DNA from: Cryptosporangium aurantiacum
GTDB taxonomy: Bacteria; Actinomycetota; Actinomycetes; Mycobacteriales; Cryptosporangiaceae
Assembly: GCF_900143005.1 (NCBI RefSeq)
Contig: NZ_FRCS01000012.1
Coordinates: 62,001 to 126,000 of the forward strand
Length of the DNA stretch: 64,000 nucleotides
Reading direction: 5' to 3'
A program made the translations under genes and the position numbers. Positions 31,855-40,205 of the stretch are shown piece by piece. The notes under the pieces are model-generated. The model searched no databases, had not been told where the DNA came from, and saw only the letters and a list, made by a program, of their open reading frames with translations. Positions within the stretch are counted from its first letter, which is position 1. The number at the start of each line of letters is the position of its first letter.

Positions 31855-33425
31855 TAGTGGTAGAAGTGGCGGGTGCCGGTGAAGTAGAGGGCGACGCCTG
31901 CTGCCTGGGCGGCGGCGATCACCTGATCGTCCCGGACGCTGCCGCCGGGCTCGACGATCGCCTTGACCCCGGCCTCGGTGAGCACCTCGAGCCCGTCCGG
32001 GAACGGGAAGAACGCGTCCGACGCCGCGACCGACCCGGCGGCACGGTCCCCGGCCCGCGACACCGCGAGCCGCGCCGAGTCGACCCGGTTCACCTGGCCC
32101 ATCCCGACGCCGACCGTGGCCCGATCGGACGCCAGCAGGATCGCGTTGCTCTTCACCGCGCGGACGGCCCGCCAAGCGAACTGCAGGTCGGCCAGGGTCG
32201 CCGCGTCCGCCGGCTCGCCGGTGACGAGCTTCCAGCCCGACACGTCGTCACCCGGGGCGTCGACCGCGTCGACGGTCTGCACCAGCCCGCCGCCGGACAC
32301 CTGCCGGAACTCGATCCCACCGCGGGCCCGCTCGGGAGAGGTCAGTAGCCGGATCGACGGCTTCTTCGACAGGATCTCGACCGCACCGTCCTCGTACGAG
32401 GGCGCGACCACGACCTCGGTGAAGATCTCCGCGACCTGTTCGGCCATCGTCACGGTGACCGGCCGGTTGACCGCGATGACGCCGCCGAACGCGCTCACCG
32501 GGTCGCACGCGTGGGCCTTGCGGTGCGCCTCGGCGATGTCGTCAGCCGACGCGATCCCGCACGGGTTGGCGTGCTTGATGATCGCGACGGTCGGCTCGGC
32601 GAAGTCGTACGCGGCTCGGTACGCCGCATCCGCGTCCACGTAGTTGTTGTAGGACATGGGCTTGCCGTGCAGCTGCTCGGCCTGCGCGATGCCGGGCACC
32701 GCGTCGTGGTCGACGTAGAGCGCGGCGGCCTGGTGCGGGTTCTCGCCGTACCGCAGCACCTCGGCCCGCTCCAGCGCGATACCCGCGAACGCGGGCCAGC
32801 GGTAGTCACCGGTCTCCTCGACCAGCTCGCGCGCGGTCCAGCCGGCGACCGCGACGTCGTACGCGGCGGTGTGGGCGAACGCGCGCGCGGCGAGCTGACG
32901 GCGGGTCGTCAGGTCGAAGCCACCTGCCTTCGCCGCCTCCAGCACCAGCGGGTACGCGGCCGGCTCGACGACGATCGCGACGTTGGCGTGGTTCTTCGCG
33001 GCGGCGCGCACCATCGACGGGCCGCCGATGTCGATCTGCTCGACGACCTCGTCGTGGCCGGCCCCGGACGCGACGGTCTCCCGGAACGGGTAGAGGTTCG
33101 AGATCACCAGCTCGAACGGGGCGATGTCGAGTTCGGCGAGCTGCTGAACGTGTGCCGGGTTGCGCAGGTCGGCCAGCAGGCCGGCGTGGACGTGCGGGTG
33201 CAGGGTCTTGACCCGGCCGTCCAGCGTCTCCGGGAAACCGGTGACCTCGGAGACCTGGGTGACCTTCACACCGGCGGCAGCGATACGCGCGGCGGTGGAG
33301 CCGGTGGACACGATCTCGACGCCGAGCTCGGCCAGCCCGACGGCCAGCTCCTCGATCCCCGTCTTGTCATACACGCTGATCAACGCGCGCCGGATGGGCT
33401 TCCGGTCGGGCTGCGCCTGCGTCAT
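31854..33425 (-). CDS. purH: Bifunctional AICAR formyltransferase / IMP cyclohydrolase
   Basis: A 523-residue enzyme for the last two steps of IMP synthesis. The N-terminal IMPCH domain begins '[17 protein letters not shown]' and shows '[14 protein letters not shown]' and '[18 protein letters not shown]'. The C-terminal AICARFT domain has '[13 protein letters not shown]', 'KHANPCGIA', and '[12 protein letters not shown]' near the end. Length is normal. Its ATG overlaps the purN stop by 4 bp, so purN and purH are coupled, with PurN making the upstream formylated intermediate. The palindromic repeat begins at its stop and may serve as its 3' end structure. Confidence 0.97.
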   Translation of the reverse strand: MTQAQPDRKPIRRALISVYDKTGIEELAVGLAELGVEIVSTGSTAARIAAAGVKVTQVSEVTGFPETLDGRVKTLHPHVHAGLLADLRNPAHVQQLAELDIAPFELVISNLYPFRETVASGAGHDEVVEQIDIGGPSMVRAAAKNHANVAIVVEPAAYPLVLEAAKAGGFDLTTRRQLAARAFAHTAAYDVAVAGWTARELVEETGDYRWPAFAGIALERAEVLRYGENPHQAAALYVDHDAVPGIAQAEQLHGKPMSYNNYVDADAAYRAAYDFAEPTVAIIKHANPCGIASADDIAEAHRKAHACDPVSAFGGVIAVNRPVTVTMAEQVAEIFTEVVVAPSYEDGAVEILSKKPSIRLLTSPERARGGIEFRQVSGGGLVQTVDAVDAPGDDVSGWKLVTGEPADAATLADLQFAWRAVRAVKSNAILLASDRATVGVGMGQVNRVDSARLAVSRAGDRAAGSVAASDAFFPFPDGLEVLTEAGVKAIVEPGGSVRDDQVIAAAQAAGVALYFTGTRHFYH

Positions 33426-34027
33426 GGGATCGAGACCTTCCTTCCAGTGACGGTCCAGCCCTCACGAGCCAGCCGGCCGATCGAGTCGACGAGCATCTCG
33501 CGCTCGGCGACCTTGATGCGCTCGTGCAGTTGGTTCACGTCGTCGGTGGCCAGTACCGGGACCACGCGCTGGTCGATGATCGGGCCGGTGTCCACACCGC
33601 CGTCGACGAAGAACAACGTGCAGCCGGTGACCTTGACGCCGTACTCGAGCGCGTCGCGCGGACCGTGCATGCCCGGGAACGACGGCAGCAGCGCCGGGTG
33701 GCTGTTGACCATGCGGCCGCCGAAGCGATCGAGGAACTCCGGGCCGACGAGCTTCATGAACCCGGCGGAGACCACCAGGTGCGGTTCGTGGGCGGCGACG
33801 GCCTCGGTGAGCGCGGCGTCCCACTCGGTGCGGGCCGGGTAGTCGGTGACCTGGCAGACGAACGTCGGCACGTCGACCTTCTCCGCGCGGGTCAGCCCCT
33901 CGATGCCGTGCCGATCGGCGCCGACCGCGACGATCGAGGCTCCGTATGCCGGGTCGGAAGCGGCGTCCAACAACGCCTGCAGCGTGGTTCCGGACCCCGA
34001 TACGAGGACCACGACTCGGGCGGTCAC
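33422..34027 (-). CDS. purN: Phosphoribosylglycinamide formyltransferase
   Basis: A 201-residue GAR transformylase that transfers formyl from 10-formyl-THF in purine synthesis. N-terminal '[18 protein letters not shown]' binds the phosphoribosyl substrate. The catalytic segment is '[17 protein letters not shown]' with Asn and His, and '[17 protein letters not shown]' supplies the catalytic Asp. GTG 34027 begins exactly at the conserved first strand. It is followed by purH with a 4-bp overlap. perM lies ~200 bp upstream on the same strand, as in mycobacteria. Confidence 0.96.
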   Translation of the reverse strand: MTARVVVLVSGSGTTLQALLDAASDPAYGASIVAVGADRHGIEGLTRAEKVDVPTFVCQVTDYPARTEWDAALTEAVAAHEPHLVVSAGFMKLVGPEFLDRFGGRMVNSHPALLPSFPGMHGPRDALEYGVKVTGCTLFFVDGGVDTGPIIDQRVVPVLATDDVNQLHERIKVAEREMLVDSIGRLAREGWTVTGRKVSIP

Positions 34028-34230
34028 GACGCTCCTAACCTCTGGCCTCCTGGCCTGTCTCCGGCGACGTCACGAGCCTAACCCGTCCGGCCCTCGGGCC
34101 CGGCACCCGGCAGCGCCGCAGCCCCGCGCGGGCCCGGGCCGCGCGCGCGGCCTGGCCCGCGGGCGCGGGCCTGCCCCGACGTGAGCCTGGCCGCCGGACG
34201 CGGGCGTGGGCGGCCGCGCGCGGGGACCGG

Positions 34231-35628
34231 CTAGCGCTCGTTGGCTCGGCGGGGTGGCTCGGTGGCCGCTGCGCCGGGTTCGGCGTCGGGTGGCGTCCGC
34301 GGCGCAGCCACCCGCTCCGGACGCGGTGCCGGAGCCGGACCGGCCAGCAGGGCGTTGCCGAGACGGCGGAGTCCCGGCGGCAGACGGTCGGTCCAGGACC
34401 GCGTGGGCTCACCCTCCGGCGTCCAGCGACGGCCGGCCGACCAGGCGGCCCAGGACGCCATCGTCCGTGCCACGGTGGCGCCGACCAGTGCGGCGACCGC
34501 GACCTCGACCGCCAGCACGATCCCGACGTGCCACGGCGACGGGCCGAGCAGGGCCAGGCGTCCGCTGCCCAGCGGCCCACGCGCCGCGGCCGCCGCGAAC
34601 CCGACCAGCACGCCTGCCACCGGCCCGGCGATCAGCGCGCCGCCGAGCGCGATCCGCCAGCGCGGCAGCTCGGGTTGGGCGTCCGGCTCACCACCGCCCG
34701 GACGCGCGGTCACCGCACCCGCGAGCAGCCCCGCGATCAGCGGAGCAGCCAGCGCCAGACTCATCATCGCCGACGCCGGACCAGTCGGCACCGCGGCGAG
34801 CAGCGGAAACGAGGGCAGCGGCGCGAGCTGCACGGTGCTGGCGTCCACCGCCGTCCCGGTCCCCACCGCGAACCCCGGGCCGATTAGGTACGCGGTGGCC
34901 CACACGGCGGCGGTCGGCGCGTACAGGACGCACAGCGCGACGATCGCGGTCCCACCGACGACGCCCGCACCCAGCGAGGCGAAGAGCTCCCGGAACTCCT
35001 TCTGGGTCACGACGATCTGCGCGCCGGCGGCGATCACCCCGGCGGTGAGCACGGCCGCGGCGGCCACCGCCCCTGCGGTGAGGCCTCGGCGGACGACGTC
35101 CGGGAGCCGGAACGCCACCACCGCGCCGAGTCCGGCAGTACGGGCGGCACCCCAGCCCGCCCCGAGCGCGGCGACGAGGCCGGTCACGATCCCGGCCGAC
35201 GCGGGGTCGGCCCGCACCGCGGACGTGGCCCCGAAGAGCGCCGCGACCGTGCCGAGGAAGCCGTACGCGATGCCCACCGCGATCGCGACCCGCACCACCG
35301 CGAGCCAGGACGCCGCTCCGGTCGCGAGCGCGCTGTTCCGGCCGGCACGGTAGAGCTGACGCACCACCAGCGCACTGAGCACCAGCGGAACCAGCCCGAT
35401 CGGCCCGGTCGTCGTCTGCAGCCGGACGCCGTGCGCGAGCAGCCACCCGTCGGCGGCGAGCCGCAGCGCGTCACCGCCCGGCGCGCCCGAGCGGTTCTCG
35501 GCGACCCAGACCGTGAGCGCGATCCCCGCCATCGGACCAAGGACGACCAGCGCAGCCCACCCGGCGGTGGTGATCGCGGCCGCGGGCAGCGCTACCCGGC
35601 CGGAGGAGGAGGGAGCGCCGGGGGACAC
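34231..35628 (-). CDS. perM: PerM-like cell-division membrane protein (DUF6350)
   Basis: A 465-residue polytopic protein with ~10 hydrophobic segments, each very Ala/Val/Gly-rich, and a basic, Pro-rich C-terminal tail from ~residue 405. Recognition rests on DUF6350-like features ('DALRLAADGWLLAHGVRL', 'TTGPIGLVPLVLSALVV', 'ALGAGWGAARTAG') and on the gene order sucC-sucD-perM-purN-purH shared with M. tuberculosis, where PerM (Rv0955) supports FtsB and division under stress. The start is uncertain. I use GTG 35628, just before the first predicted structured part; GTG 35655 adds nine residues. Neither has a strong SD. Confidence 0.8.
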   Translation of the reverse strand: MSPGAPSSSGRVALPAAAITTAGWAALVVLGPMAGIALTVWVAENRSGAPGGDALRLAADGWLLAHGVRLQTTTGPIGLVPLVLSALVVRQLYRAGRNSALATGAASWLAVVRVAIAVGIAYGFLGTVAALFGATSAVRADPASAGIVTGLVAALGAGWGAARTAGLGAVVAFRLPDVVRRGLTAGAVAAAAVLTAGVIAAGAQIVVTQKEFRELFASLGAGVVGGTAIVALCVLYAPTAAVWATAYLIGPGFAVGTGTAVDASTVQLAPLPSFPLLAAVPTGPASAMMSLALAAPLIAGLLAGAVTARPGGGEPDAQPELPRWRIALGGALIAGPVAGVLVGFAAAAARGPLGSGRLALLGPSPWHVGIVLAVEVAVAALVGATVARTMASWAAWSAGRRWTPEGEPTRSWTDRLPPGLRRLGNALLAGPAPAPRPERVAAPRTPPDAEPGAAATEPPRRANER

Positions 35629-35824
35629 GGTCTTACTGTGACAGGCGAATACCACGCGGGACGATTCGCGCCCCCGGCGTGTCGTTACGCGCCGCGCGGT
35701 GCCCGCCCGCGCGAAACCGGCCTCTCAGCCTGCGCCAGAGCCCCCGAATCGGGACGGCTCGCTGCTGCCGGGCGTCCGCATGGGACAGGAAGGGCCGGCA
35801 GGGCACATGTGGGCGGAAACGACA

Positions 35825-35851
35825 CCGGGCCCCGCGCGAAGCGGGGCCCGG
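35825..35851 (-). terminator. Terminator of sucCD
   Basis: Perfect 11-bp stem: CCGGGCCCCGC (35825-35835), loop GCGAA, GCGGGGCCCGG (35841-35851), 16 bp after the sucD stop in the direction of transcription. It has no clear U-tract, which is common in actinobacteria. Confidence 0.88.
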
Positions 35852-35866
35852 CGGTAACGCAAGTGC

Positions 35867-36763
35867 TCAGGCGGTGACGATCTCGCGCATCAGACGGGCG
35901 GTCTCGGACGGCGTCTTGCCGACCTTGACGCCGACGGCCTCCAGGGCCTCCTTCTTCGCCTGCGCGGTACCGGCCGAGCCGGAGATGATCGCGCCGGCGT
36001 GGCCCATCGTCTTGCCCTCGGGGGCGGTGAAGCCCGCGACGTACGCGACGACCGGCTTCGTGACGTGCTCGGAGATGTAGGCCGCTGCCCGCTCCTCCGC
36101 GTCGCCACCGATCTCGCCGATCATGACGATCGCCGTGGTCTCGGGGTCCTGCTCGAACGCCTCGAGGCAGTCGATGTGCGTGGTGCCGATGACCGGGTCA
36201 CCACCGATGCCGACCGCGGTCGAGAAACCGATGTCCCGCAGCTCGTACATCATCTGGTAGGTCAGCGTGCCGGACTTGCTGACCAGCCCGATCTTGCCGG
36301 ACTTCGTGATGTCGGCCGGGATGATGCCCGCGTTGGACGCCCCGGGAGAGATCAGACCCGGGCAGTTCGGGCCGATGATCCGCGTCTGGCCGCCCTCGGC
36401 GCGCTTCTTCTGCGCGTAGTCCCAGGCCCAGGTCGTGTCGTGCACCGGGATGCCCTCGGTGATGACGACGGCCAGGCCGATGTTCGCGTCGACGGCCTCG
36501 ATGATCGCGGCCTTCGCACCCGCCGGCGGCACGAAGATGACGCTGACGTCGGCGCCGGTCTCCTTGATCGCCTCCGCGACGCTGCCGAACACCGGCACCG
36601 ACACACCGTCTTCGAAGTCGACCGACGTGCCGGCCTTCTTCGGGTTGACGCCGCCCACGATCTGGGTGCCCGAGCGGAGCATGCGCTGGGTGTGCTTGCG
36701 CCCCTCCGACCCGGTCATGCCCTGGACGATGACCTTGCTCTTCTCGGTCAGGAAGATCGACAT
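35867..36763 (-). CDS. sucD: Succinyl-CoA ligase, alpha subunit
   Basis: A 298-residue CoA-binding/catalytic subunit that makes nucleoside triphosphate from succinyl-CoA in the TCA cycle. N-terminal '[20 protein letters not shown]' is the CoA-binding Rossmann part. '[11 protein letters not shown]' and '[19 protein letters not shown]' are conserved. The phosphorylated active-site His is in '[12 protein letters not shown]' near residue 270. It follows sucC by 11 bp. With sdhCDAB elsewhere in the window it supplies consecutive TCA steps. Confidence 0.97.
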   Translation of the reverse strand: MSIFLTEKSKVIVQGMTGSEGRKHTQRMLRSGTQIVGGVNPKKAGTSVDFEDGVSVPVFGSVAEAIKETGADVSVIFVPPAGAKAAIIEAVDANIGLAVVITEGIPVHDTTWAWDYAQKKRAEGGQTRIIGPNCPGLISPGASNAGIIPADITKSGKIGLVSKSGTLTYQMMYELRDIGFSTAVGIGGDPVIGTTHIDCLEAFEQDPETTAIVMIGEIGGDAEERAAAYISEHVTKPVVAYVAGFTAPEGKTMGHAGAIISGSAGTAQAKKEALEAVGVKVGKTPSETARLMREIVTA

Positions 36764-36774
36764 CTCGCGGTCCC

Positions 36775-37947
36775 TTACTTCGCAGCCAGCTCAGCGGCGC
36801 GACGGGCGGCGCCATCCATCGTGTCCACCTGCTCGACCAGCGGGTGGTTCGCCTCGGTGAGGATCTGCCGACCCAGCTCGGCGTTGTTGCCGTCCAACCG
36901 CACGACCAGCGGCTTGTTGACCTCGTCGCCGCGCTCGGCGAGCAGCTTGAGCGCCTGCACGATGCCGTTGGCGACCGCGTCGCACGCGGTGATGCCGCCG
37001 AAGACGTTGACGAACACGCTCTTGACCGACGGGTCGGAGAGGATGATCTCCAGGCCGTTCGCCATCACCTCGGCGGATGCGCCGCCGCCGATGTCGAGGA
37101 AGTTGGCCGGCTTCTTGCCACCGAACTCCTCACCCGCGTACGCGACGACGTCGAGCGTCGACATGACCAGCCCGGCACCGTTACCGATGATGCCGACCTC
37201 GCCGTCGAGCTTGACGTAGTTGAGGCCCTTGGCCTTCGCGGCCTGCTCCAGCGGGTCGACCGCGGAGACGTCCTCGAGCTCGTCGTGGCTCGGCTGCCGG
37301 AAGTCGGCGTTGCTGTCGAACGTGACCTTGCCGTCGAGCGCGATGATCCGACCACCAGGGGCCTTGACCAGCGGGTTCACCTCGACGAGCGTGGCGTCCT
37401 CCTTGATGAAGACGTCCCACAGCGCTACGACAGCCGCGCTGGCCTCGTCGAGCACTTCCTCGGGGAACTTGCCGGCGACCAGGATCTCGCGAGCCTTCGC
37501 GGCGTCGACGCCGTCCACGGCGCTGACCGAGATCTTCGCGAGCGCGTCCGGGTTCTCGACCGCGACCTGCTCGATCTCGACGCCACCCTCACGGCTGGCC
37601 ATCGCGAGGAACGTGCGGTTGGCGCGGTCGAGCAGGAAGGAGAAGTAGTACTCCTCCTCGATGTCGCTCGCCTCGGCGACCAGCACGCGGTGGGCGATGT
37701 GGCCCTTGATGTCCATCCCGAGGATGTCGGTGGCTCGCGCCTCCGCCTCGTCCGGGTTCTCGGCGAGCTTGACGCCACCGGCCTTACCGCGGCCGCCGAC
37801 CTTGACCTGCGCCTTGACGACCACCTGGCGGCCGACCTTCTCCGCGATGGCACGAGCCTCCGCGGGAGTGTCGGCTACCGAGCCCGCCAGGACCGGAACC
37901 CCGTGCTTGGCGAAGATGTCCCTCGCCTGATATTCGAACAGATCCAC
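36775..37947 (-). CDS. sucC: Succinyl-CoA ligase, beta subunit
   Basis: A 390-residue ATP-grasp subunit carrying the nucleotide site and specificity. N-terminal '[18 protein letters not shown]' and '[20 protein letters not shown]' are the ATP-grasp start. 'LVEVNPLV' and '[16 protein letters not shown]' give metal contacts. '[12 protein letters not shown]', '[10 protein letters not shown]' and '[10 protein letters not shown]' form the C-terminal ligase domain. I start it at GTG 37947; upstream in-frame sequence is low-complexity and not family-like. The SD is modest. A ~1.1-kb non-coding region separates it from the divergent M23 peptidase. Confidence 0.97.
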   Translation of the reverse strand: MDLFEYQARDIFAKHGVPVLAGSVADTPAEARAIAEKVGRQVVVKAQVKVGGRGKAGGVKLAENPDEAEARATDILGMDIKGHIAHRVLVAEASDIEEEYYFSFLLDRANRTFLAMASREGGVEIEQVAVENPDALAKISVSAVDGVDAAKAREILVAGKFPEEVLDEASAAVVALWDVFIKEDATLVEVNPLVKAPGGRIIALDGKVTFDSNADFRQPSHDELEDVSAVDPLEQAAKAKGLNYVKLDGEVGIIGNGAGLVMSTLDVVAYAGEEFGGKKPANFLDIGGGASAEVMANGLEIILSDPSVKSVFVNVFGGITACDAVANGIVQALKLLAERGDEVNKPLVVRLDGNNAELGRQILTEANHPLVEQVDTMDGAARRAAELAAK

Positions 37948-39076
37948 TGCCGCGTCCGTCCTCGCTCGTTTCGACGCGGGTCGGAGCCGCCGCTCGACCC
38001 GTCGTCGCTGCCTCGTCGCACGGATGTCGGAGGCAGACCCGTCGTCGCGGTGCCGGCGGCAGGAGATGCCGCTGCGGCCGATGCAGCCGGGCCGGGGCCC
38101 GGTGCGTCGGGCCGTCCGCAGCGCGAGCCGCGGTTGACCCTGCACGCCGAGCCGGATGGACCGGCAAGTGACACGACGTCCGGAGATGACGGGTATCCGA
38201 CACCCTCTTGCGGCAGGCTATCGGTGGCGACACGCCCTGTGCGTCTCCGCGTCGGTGTGTTACCTCACAAGCACGACGATAAGAACATCTCGTGTCCGGC
38301 CGGTACCGGGAAGCCACCAGGTCACACGCGTTGCAGCGGGGGTTCCGTAGGCCGGTGTGACGTCGACCGCCGCGCGGCCGGCCGCGGGCAGGGGCCCGGG
38401 CGTGGCGGGCGACACCGGGGCCTCGACGCGGCCCGCCGTAACCGGACGCGCATCTTTTTGCGCGTGAGCCTCGTTCGACACACCAGCCCCCGTTACCCCA
38501 CGGCGGGCCACGCGTTGTTCCCCACGACCGCCCACTGACATCGGTCGGACGGGCGGTCGGGGTCGGGCGTTCGAGGGGTGCGCCCGACCCCTCCGTACGA
38601 ACGGTTCGAGACCCGGCGGTGGTAACCCACCGTAACGATAATCCGGACGTCGTCCGCAGATCCACCGTACGGAGGAACACCCACCCTCCTCCCGTAAGCG
38701 TGACCCACACCTTCTTTAGGCGGGTTTAAGGCTCGCGGGTACGTCCCTTATCGCGGACTATTCACCACTCTGTGGCGGTTAACAAAAGCGCTTCAGGGAA
38801 ACGCTTGATAACGAATGGTGCTACCCCGGCTACTGATAGCAGCGATTTCGGAGCGAATAAAAGGGATTCCAGGGGCGGAAAGCCACGGGTTCGTATGCCA
38901 TTCTTGTGTCTGCCGCCGGGGGCTGGCTACCGTAACGCCCTGTGTCGGGTCGGCATGCCGACAACGACCAACCTCCGGGCCTCGATCCGTCGGCGCCACC
39001 CGGCGCCGAAGTGAACACTTCTCGGGTGTCACACGTGATTGAGGAAGGGAGCAGGTAGGCCGTCGAAAGGCAGTTA
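37948..39076. other. Long divergent intergenic region, sucC to M23 peptidase
   Basis: About 1.13 kb with no supported gene. Structured elements: ACGCGCA/TGCGCGT hairpin at 38446-38465; a perfect 11-bp stem GGGGTCGGGCG (38559-38569) with CGCCCGACCCC (38581-38591); the palindrome GTCGGCATGCCGAC at 38949-38962; and a GC-rich stem at 38991-39008. GC falls noticeably at 38640-38870. The segment near the peptidase may be a long structured leader. I looked for the c-di-AMP (ydaO) riboswitch core and could not find it. Confidence 0.5.
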
Positions 39077-39790
39077 GTGCAAGAGAGCGGGAATGTCCGA
39101 CACGTCGGACGCCATCGCGCGCCGACAGCACCACGCGCCGGATACGCGATGGCGGTCACCACTGCCGTTGTCGGCGTCAGTGTCGCCGCGTTGGCGGTCG
39201 GTTCGGCATTGCCGTCGACGGACACGGTCTCCGCATCCGCGGCTCTCGGCCAGCACGTCGACGCCGACAAGCTCTCCGGCCAATCCGCTGATGCGGGCAA
39301 CACCACGCAGGCAGAGACCCGCAGCGGTGACCCTCGTGCCTCCCGATCGCAGAAGCGCAGCGGCGTCTCCGACCCCGAACAGCTCCCGGTCTGGGTTCGA
39401 CCCGCGGGCGGGCCGCTGAGTTCGCTCTTCGCCGCACGCTGGGGCACGTTCCACTACGGCATCGACATCGCCTCCGGCTACGGCTCGCCGGTGAAGGCCG
39501 CCAGCGCGGGCACCGTGATCCGCTCCGGGTGGTACGGCGGCTACGGCCAGATCGTGATCATCGACCACGGCGACGGCATCACGACCCGCTACGGGCACAA
39601 CTCAGAGCTGACCGTCTCGGTCGGCGACCACGTCGAAGCCGGCGACCTGATCGCGAAGGTCGGCAGCACCGGCGCCTCGACCGGGCCCCACTGCCACTTC
39701 GAGGTCCGCATCGACGACGTCCCCAGCGACCCGCTGGCTTGGCTCGAGGACCACGACGTCTCGATGACGGGCGTCAACACCAGCCTCTGA
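39077..39790 (+). CDS. M23 family metallopeptidase (LytM-like), membrane-anchored
   Basis: A 237-residue peptidoglycan endopeptidase-type protein. A single helix (residues ~22-47, AGYAMAVTTAVVGVSVAALAVG) anchors it, then an Ala/Ser/Gln-rich linker leads to the M23 domain from ~residue 108. Zinc ligands His126 and Asp130 ('FHYGIDIA') and His207 are present, with His205 in the 'GPHCHFEV' HxH and His174 ('YGHNS') as catalytic His. The full set suggests an active enzyme. GTG 39077 has AAAGG 6 nt upstream. Position beside sucCD and pcrA matches Rv0950c in M. tuberculosis. Confidence 0.93.
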   Translation: MQESGNVRHVGRHRAPTAPRAGYAMAVTTAVVGVSVAALAVGSALPSTDTVSASAALGQHVDADKLSGQSADAGNTTQAETRSGDPRASRSQKRSGVSDPEQLPVWVRPAGGPLSSLFAARWGTFHYGIDIASGYGSPVKAASAGTVIRSGWYGGYGQIVIIDHGDGITTRYGHNSELTVSVGDHVEAGDLIAKVGSTGASTGPHCHFEVRIDDVPSDPLAWLEDHDVSMTGVNTSL

Positions 39791-40022
39791 CGCGCCGGGG
39801 CGGTACGGGCCGATGACGTAGGCCCCGGGCCCCACCACTCGCTCCACCGAAGCCTTTGCTCGGGGCGTGGCCACCGTCGGCCGGAAGCGGGCACGCAGCA
39901 CCGCACCGGGCCCCGGCCGCCGATGCCGACCCGGCTTCCGAGGGACGACCACCATGTCGTTCTGGGAGCAAATACCGCTCATCCCGCACCGCCCTCGCCG
40001 CTGCCGACCGCGAACCCATCGT
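39791..40022. other. Intergenic region after the M23 gene
   Basis: About 230 bp with no supported gene. Directly after the stop, GC-rich segments (GGGGC ... CGGGCC with GGCCCCGGGCCCC, 39797-39834) can form an imperfect hairpin that may end the M23 transcript. A minus-strand frame reading MVVVPRKPGRHRR has fair codon bias but no SD and runs into the M23 gene antisense, so it is not called. Confidence 0.4.
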
Positions 40023-40038
40023 TCGAACATGTGTTCGA
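40023..40038 (+). promoter_or_regulatory. LexA-type SOS box
   Basis: TCGAAC-ATGT-GTTCGA is a perfect palindrome matching the actinobacterial LexA consensus TCGAAC-N4-GTTCGA. It lies 48 bp before the GTG of a 23-codon reading frame, in an otherwise empty intergenic stretch. The orientation toward that frame is inferred from the SD and hairpin that follow it. Confidence 0.7.
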
Positions 40039-40086
40039 TCCTATCGGGACAGCGGGCGCCACACCACCCTTTCGGGGGACCACTTC

Positions 40087-40158
40087 GTGGTGAAAAAGGA
40101 TCCCTGTGACGCGTGTTGTCCCAAGCCGCTCTACTCAGCAAACGAGCAGGCCGCCTGA
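40087..40158 (+). CDS. Candidate SOS-controlled Cys-rich micro-peptide
   Basis: A 23-codon frame from GTG 40087 to TGA 40156-40158. It has a strong SD (GGGGGA, 40074-40079) with 7-nt spacing, a LexA-type box ~50 bp upstream, and its stop inside a perfect 14-bp hairpin. The peptide starts VVKKDPCDACCPKP and ends in a polar Asn-Glu-Gln-Ala-Ala; it is hydrophilic, with three Cys in a C-x-x-C-C arrangement that could bind metal or form disulfides. It matches no family I know. The gene structure, not similarity, is the evidence, so it could be chance. The longer in-frame sequence upstream has no SD and crosses the SOS box. Confidence 0.4.
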   Translation: MVKKDPCDACCPKPLYSANEQAA

Positions 40159-40186
40159 AAGATGCGCCTGCCGCGCATCTTTCAGG
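40154..40186. terminator. Perfect hairpin between micro-peptide frame and pcrA
   Basis: CCTGAAAGATGCGC (40154-40167), loop CTGCC, GCGCATCTTTCAGG (40173-40186). It lies 20 bp past the pcrA stop on the minus strand and overlaps the stop codon of the plus-strand micro-frame, so it may end both transcripts. There is no U-tract on either side. Confidence 0.82.
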
Positions 40187-40205
40187 TACGGACCTGGAGC
40201 CGCCC

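Noticed and set aside
37950-38538. Plus-strand frame continuing from the sucC antisense into the intergenic region, with some plausible codon bias (38030-38250)
   Set aside because: There is no start with an SD and no recognisable domain, and the bias fades after 38300. It might be a gene relic but cannot be supported.
38760-39076. c-di-AMP (ydaO) riboswitch before the M23 peptidase
   Set aside because: I looked for the conserved GC-rich core and terminal segments known in actinobacteria and did not find them.
39602-39986. Minus-strand frame (MSGICSQNDMVVVPRK...) next to the SOS box
   Set aside because: Third-position GC is fair, but there is no SD and most of it is antisense to the M23 peptidase. 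The plus-strand micro-frame has better signals.
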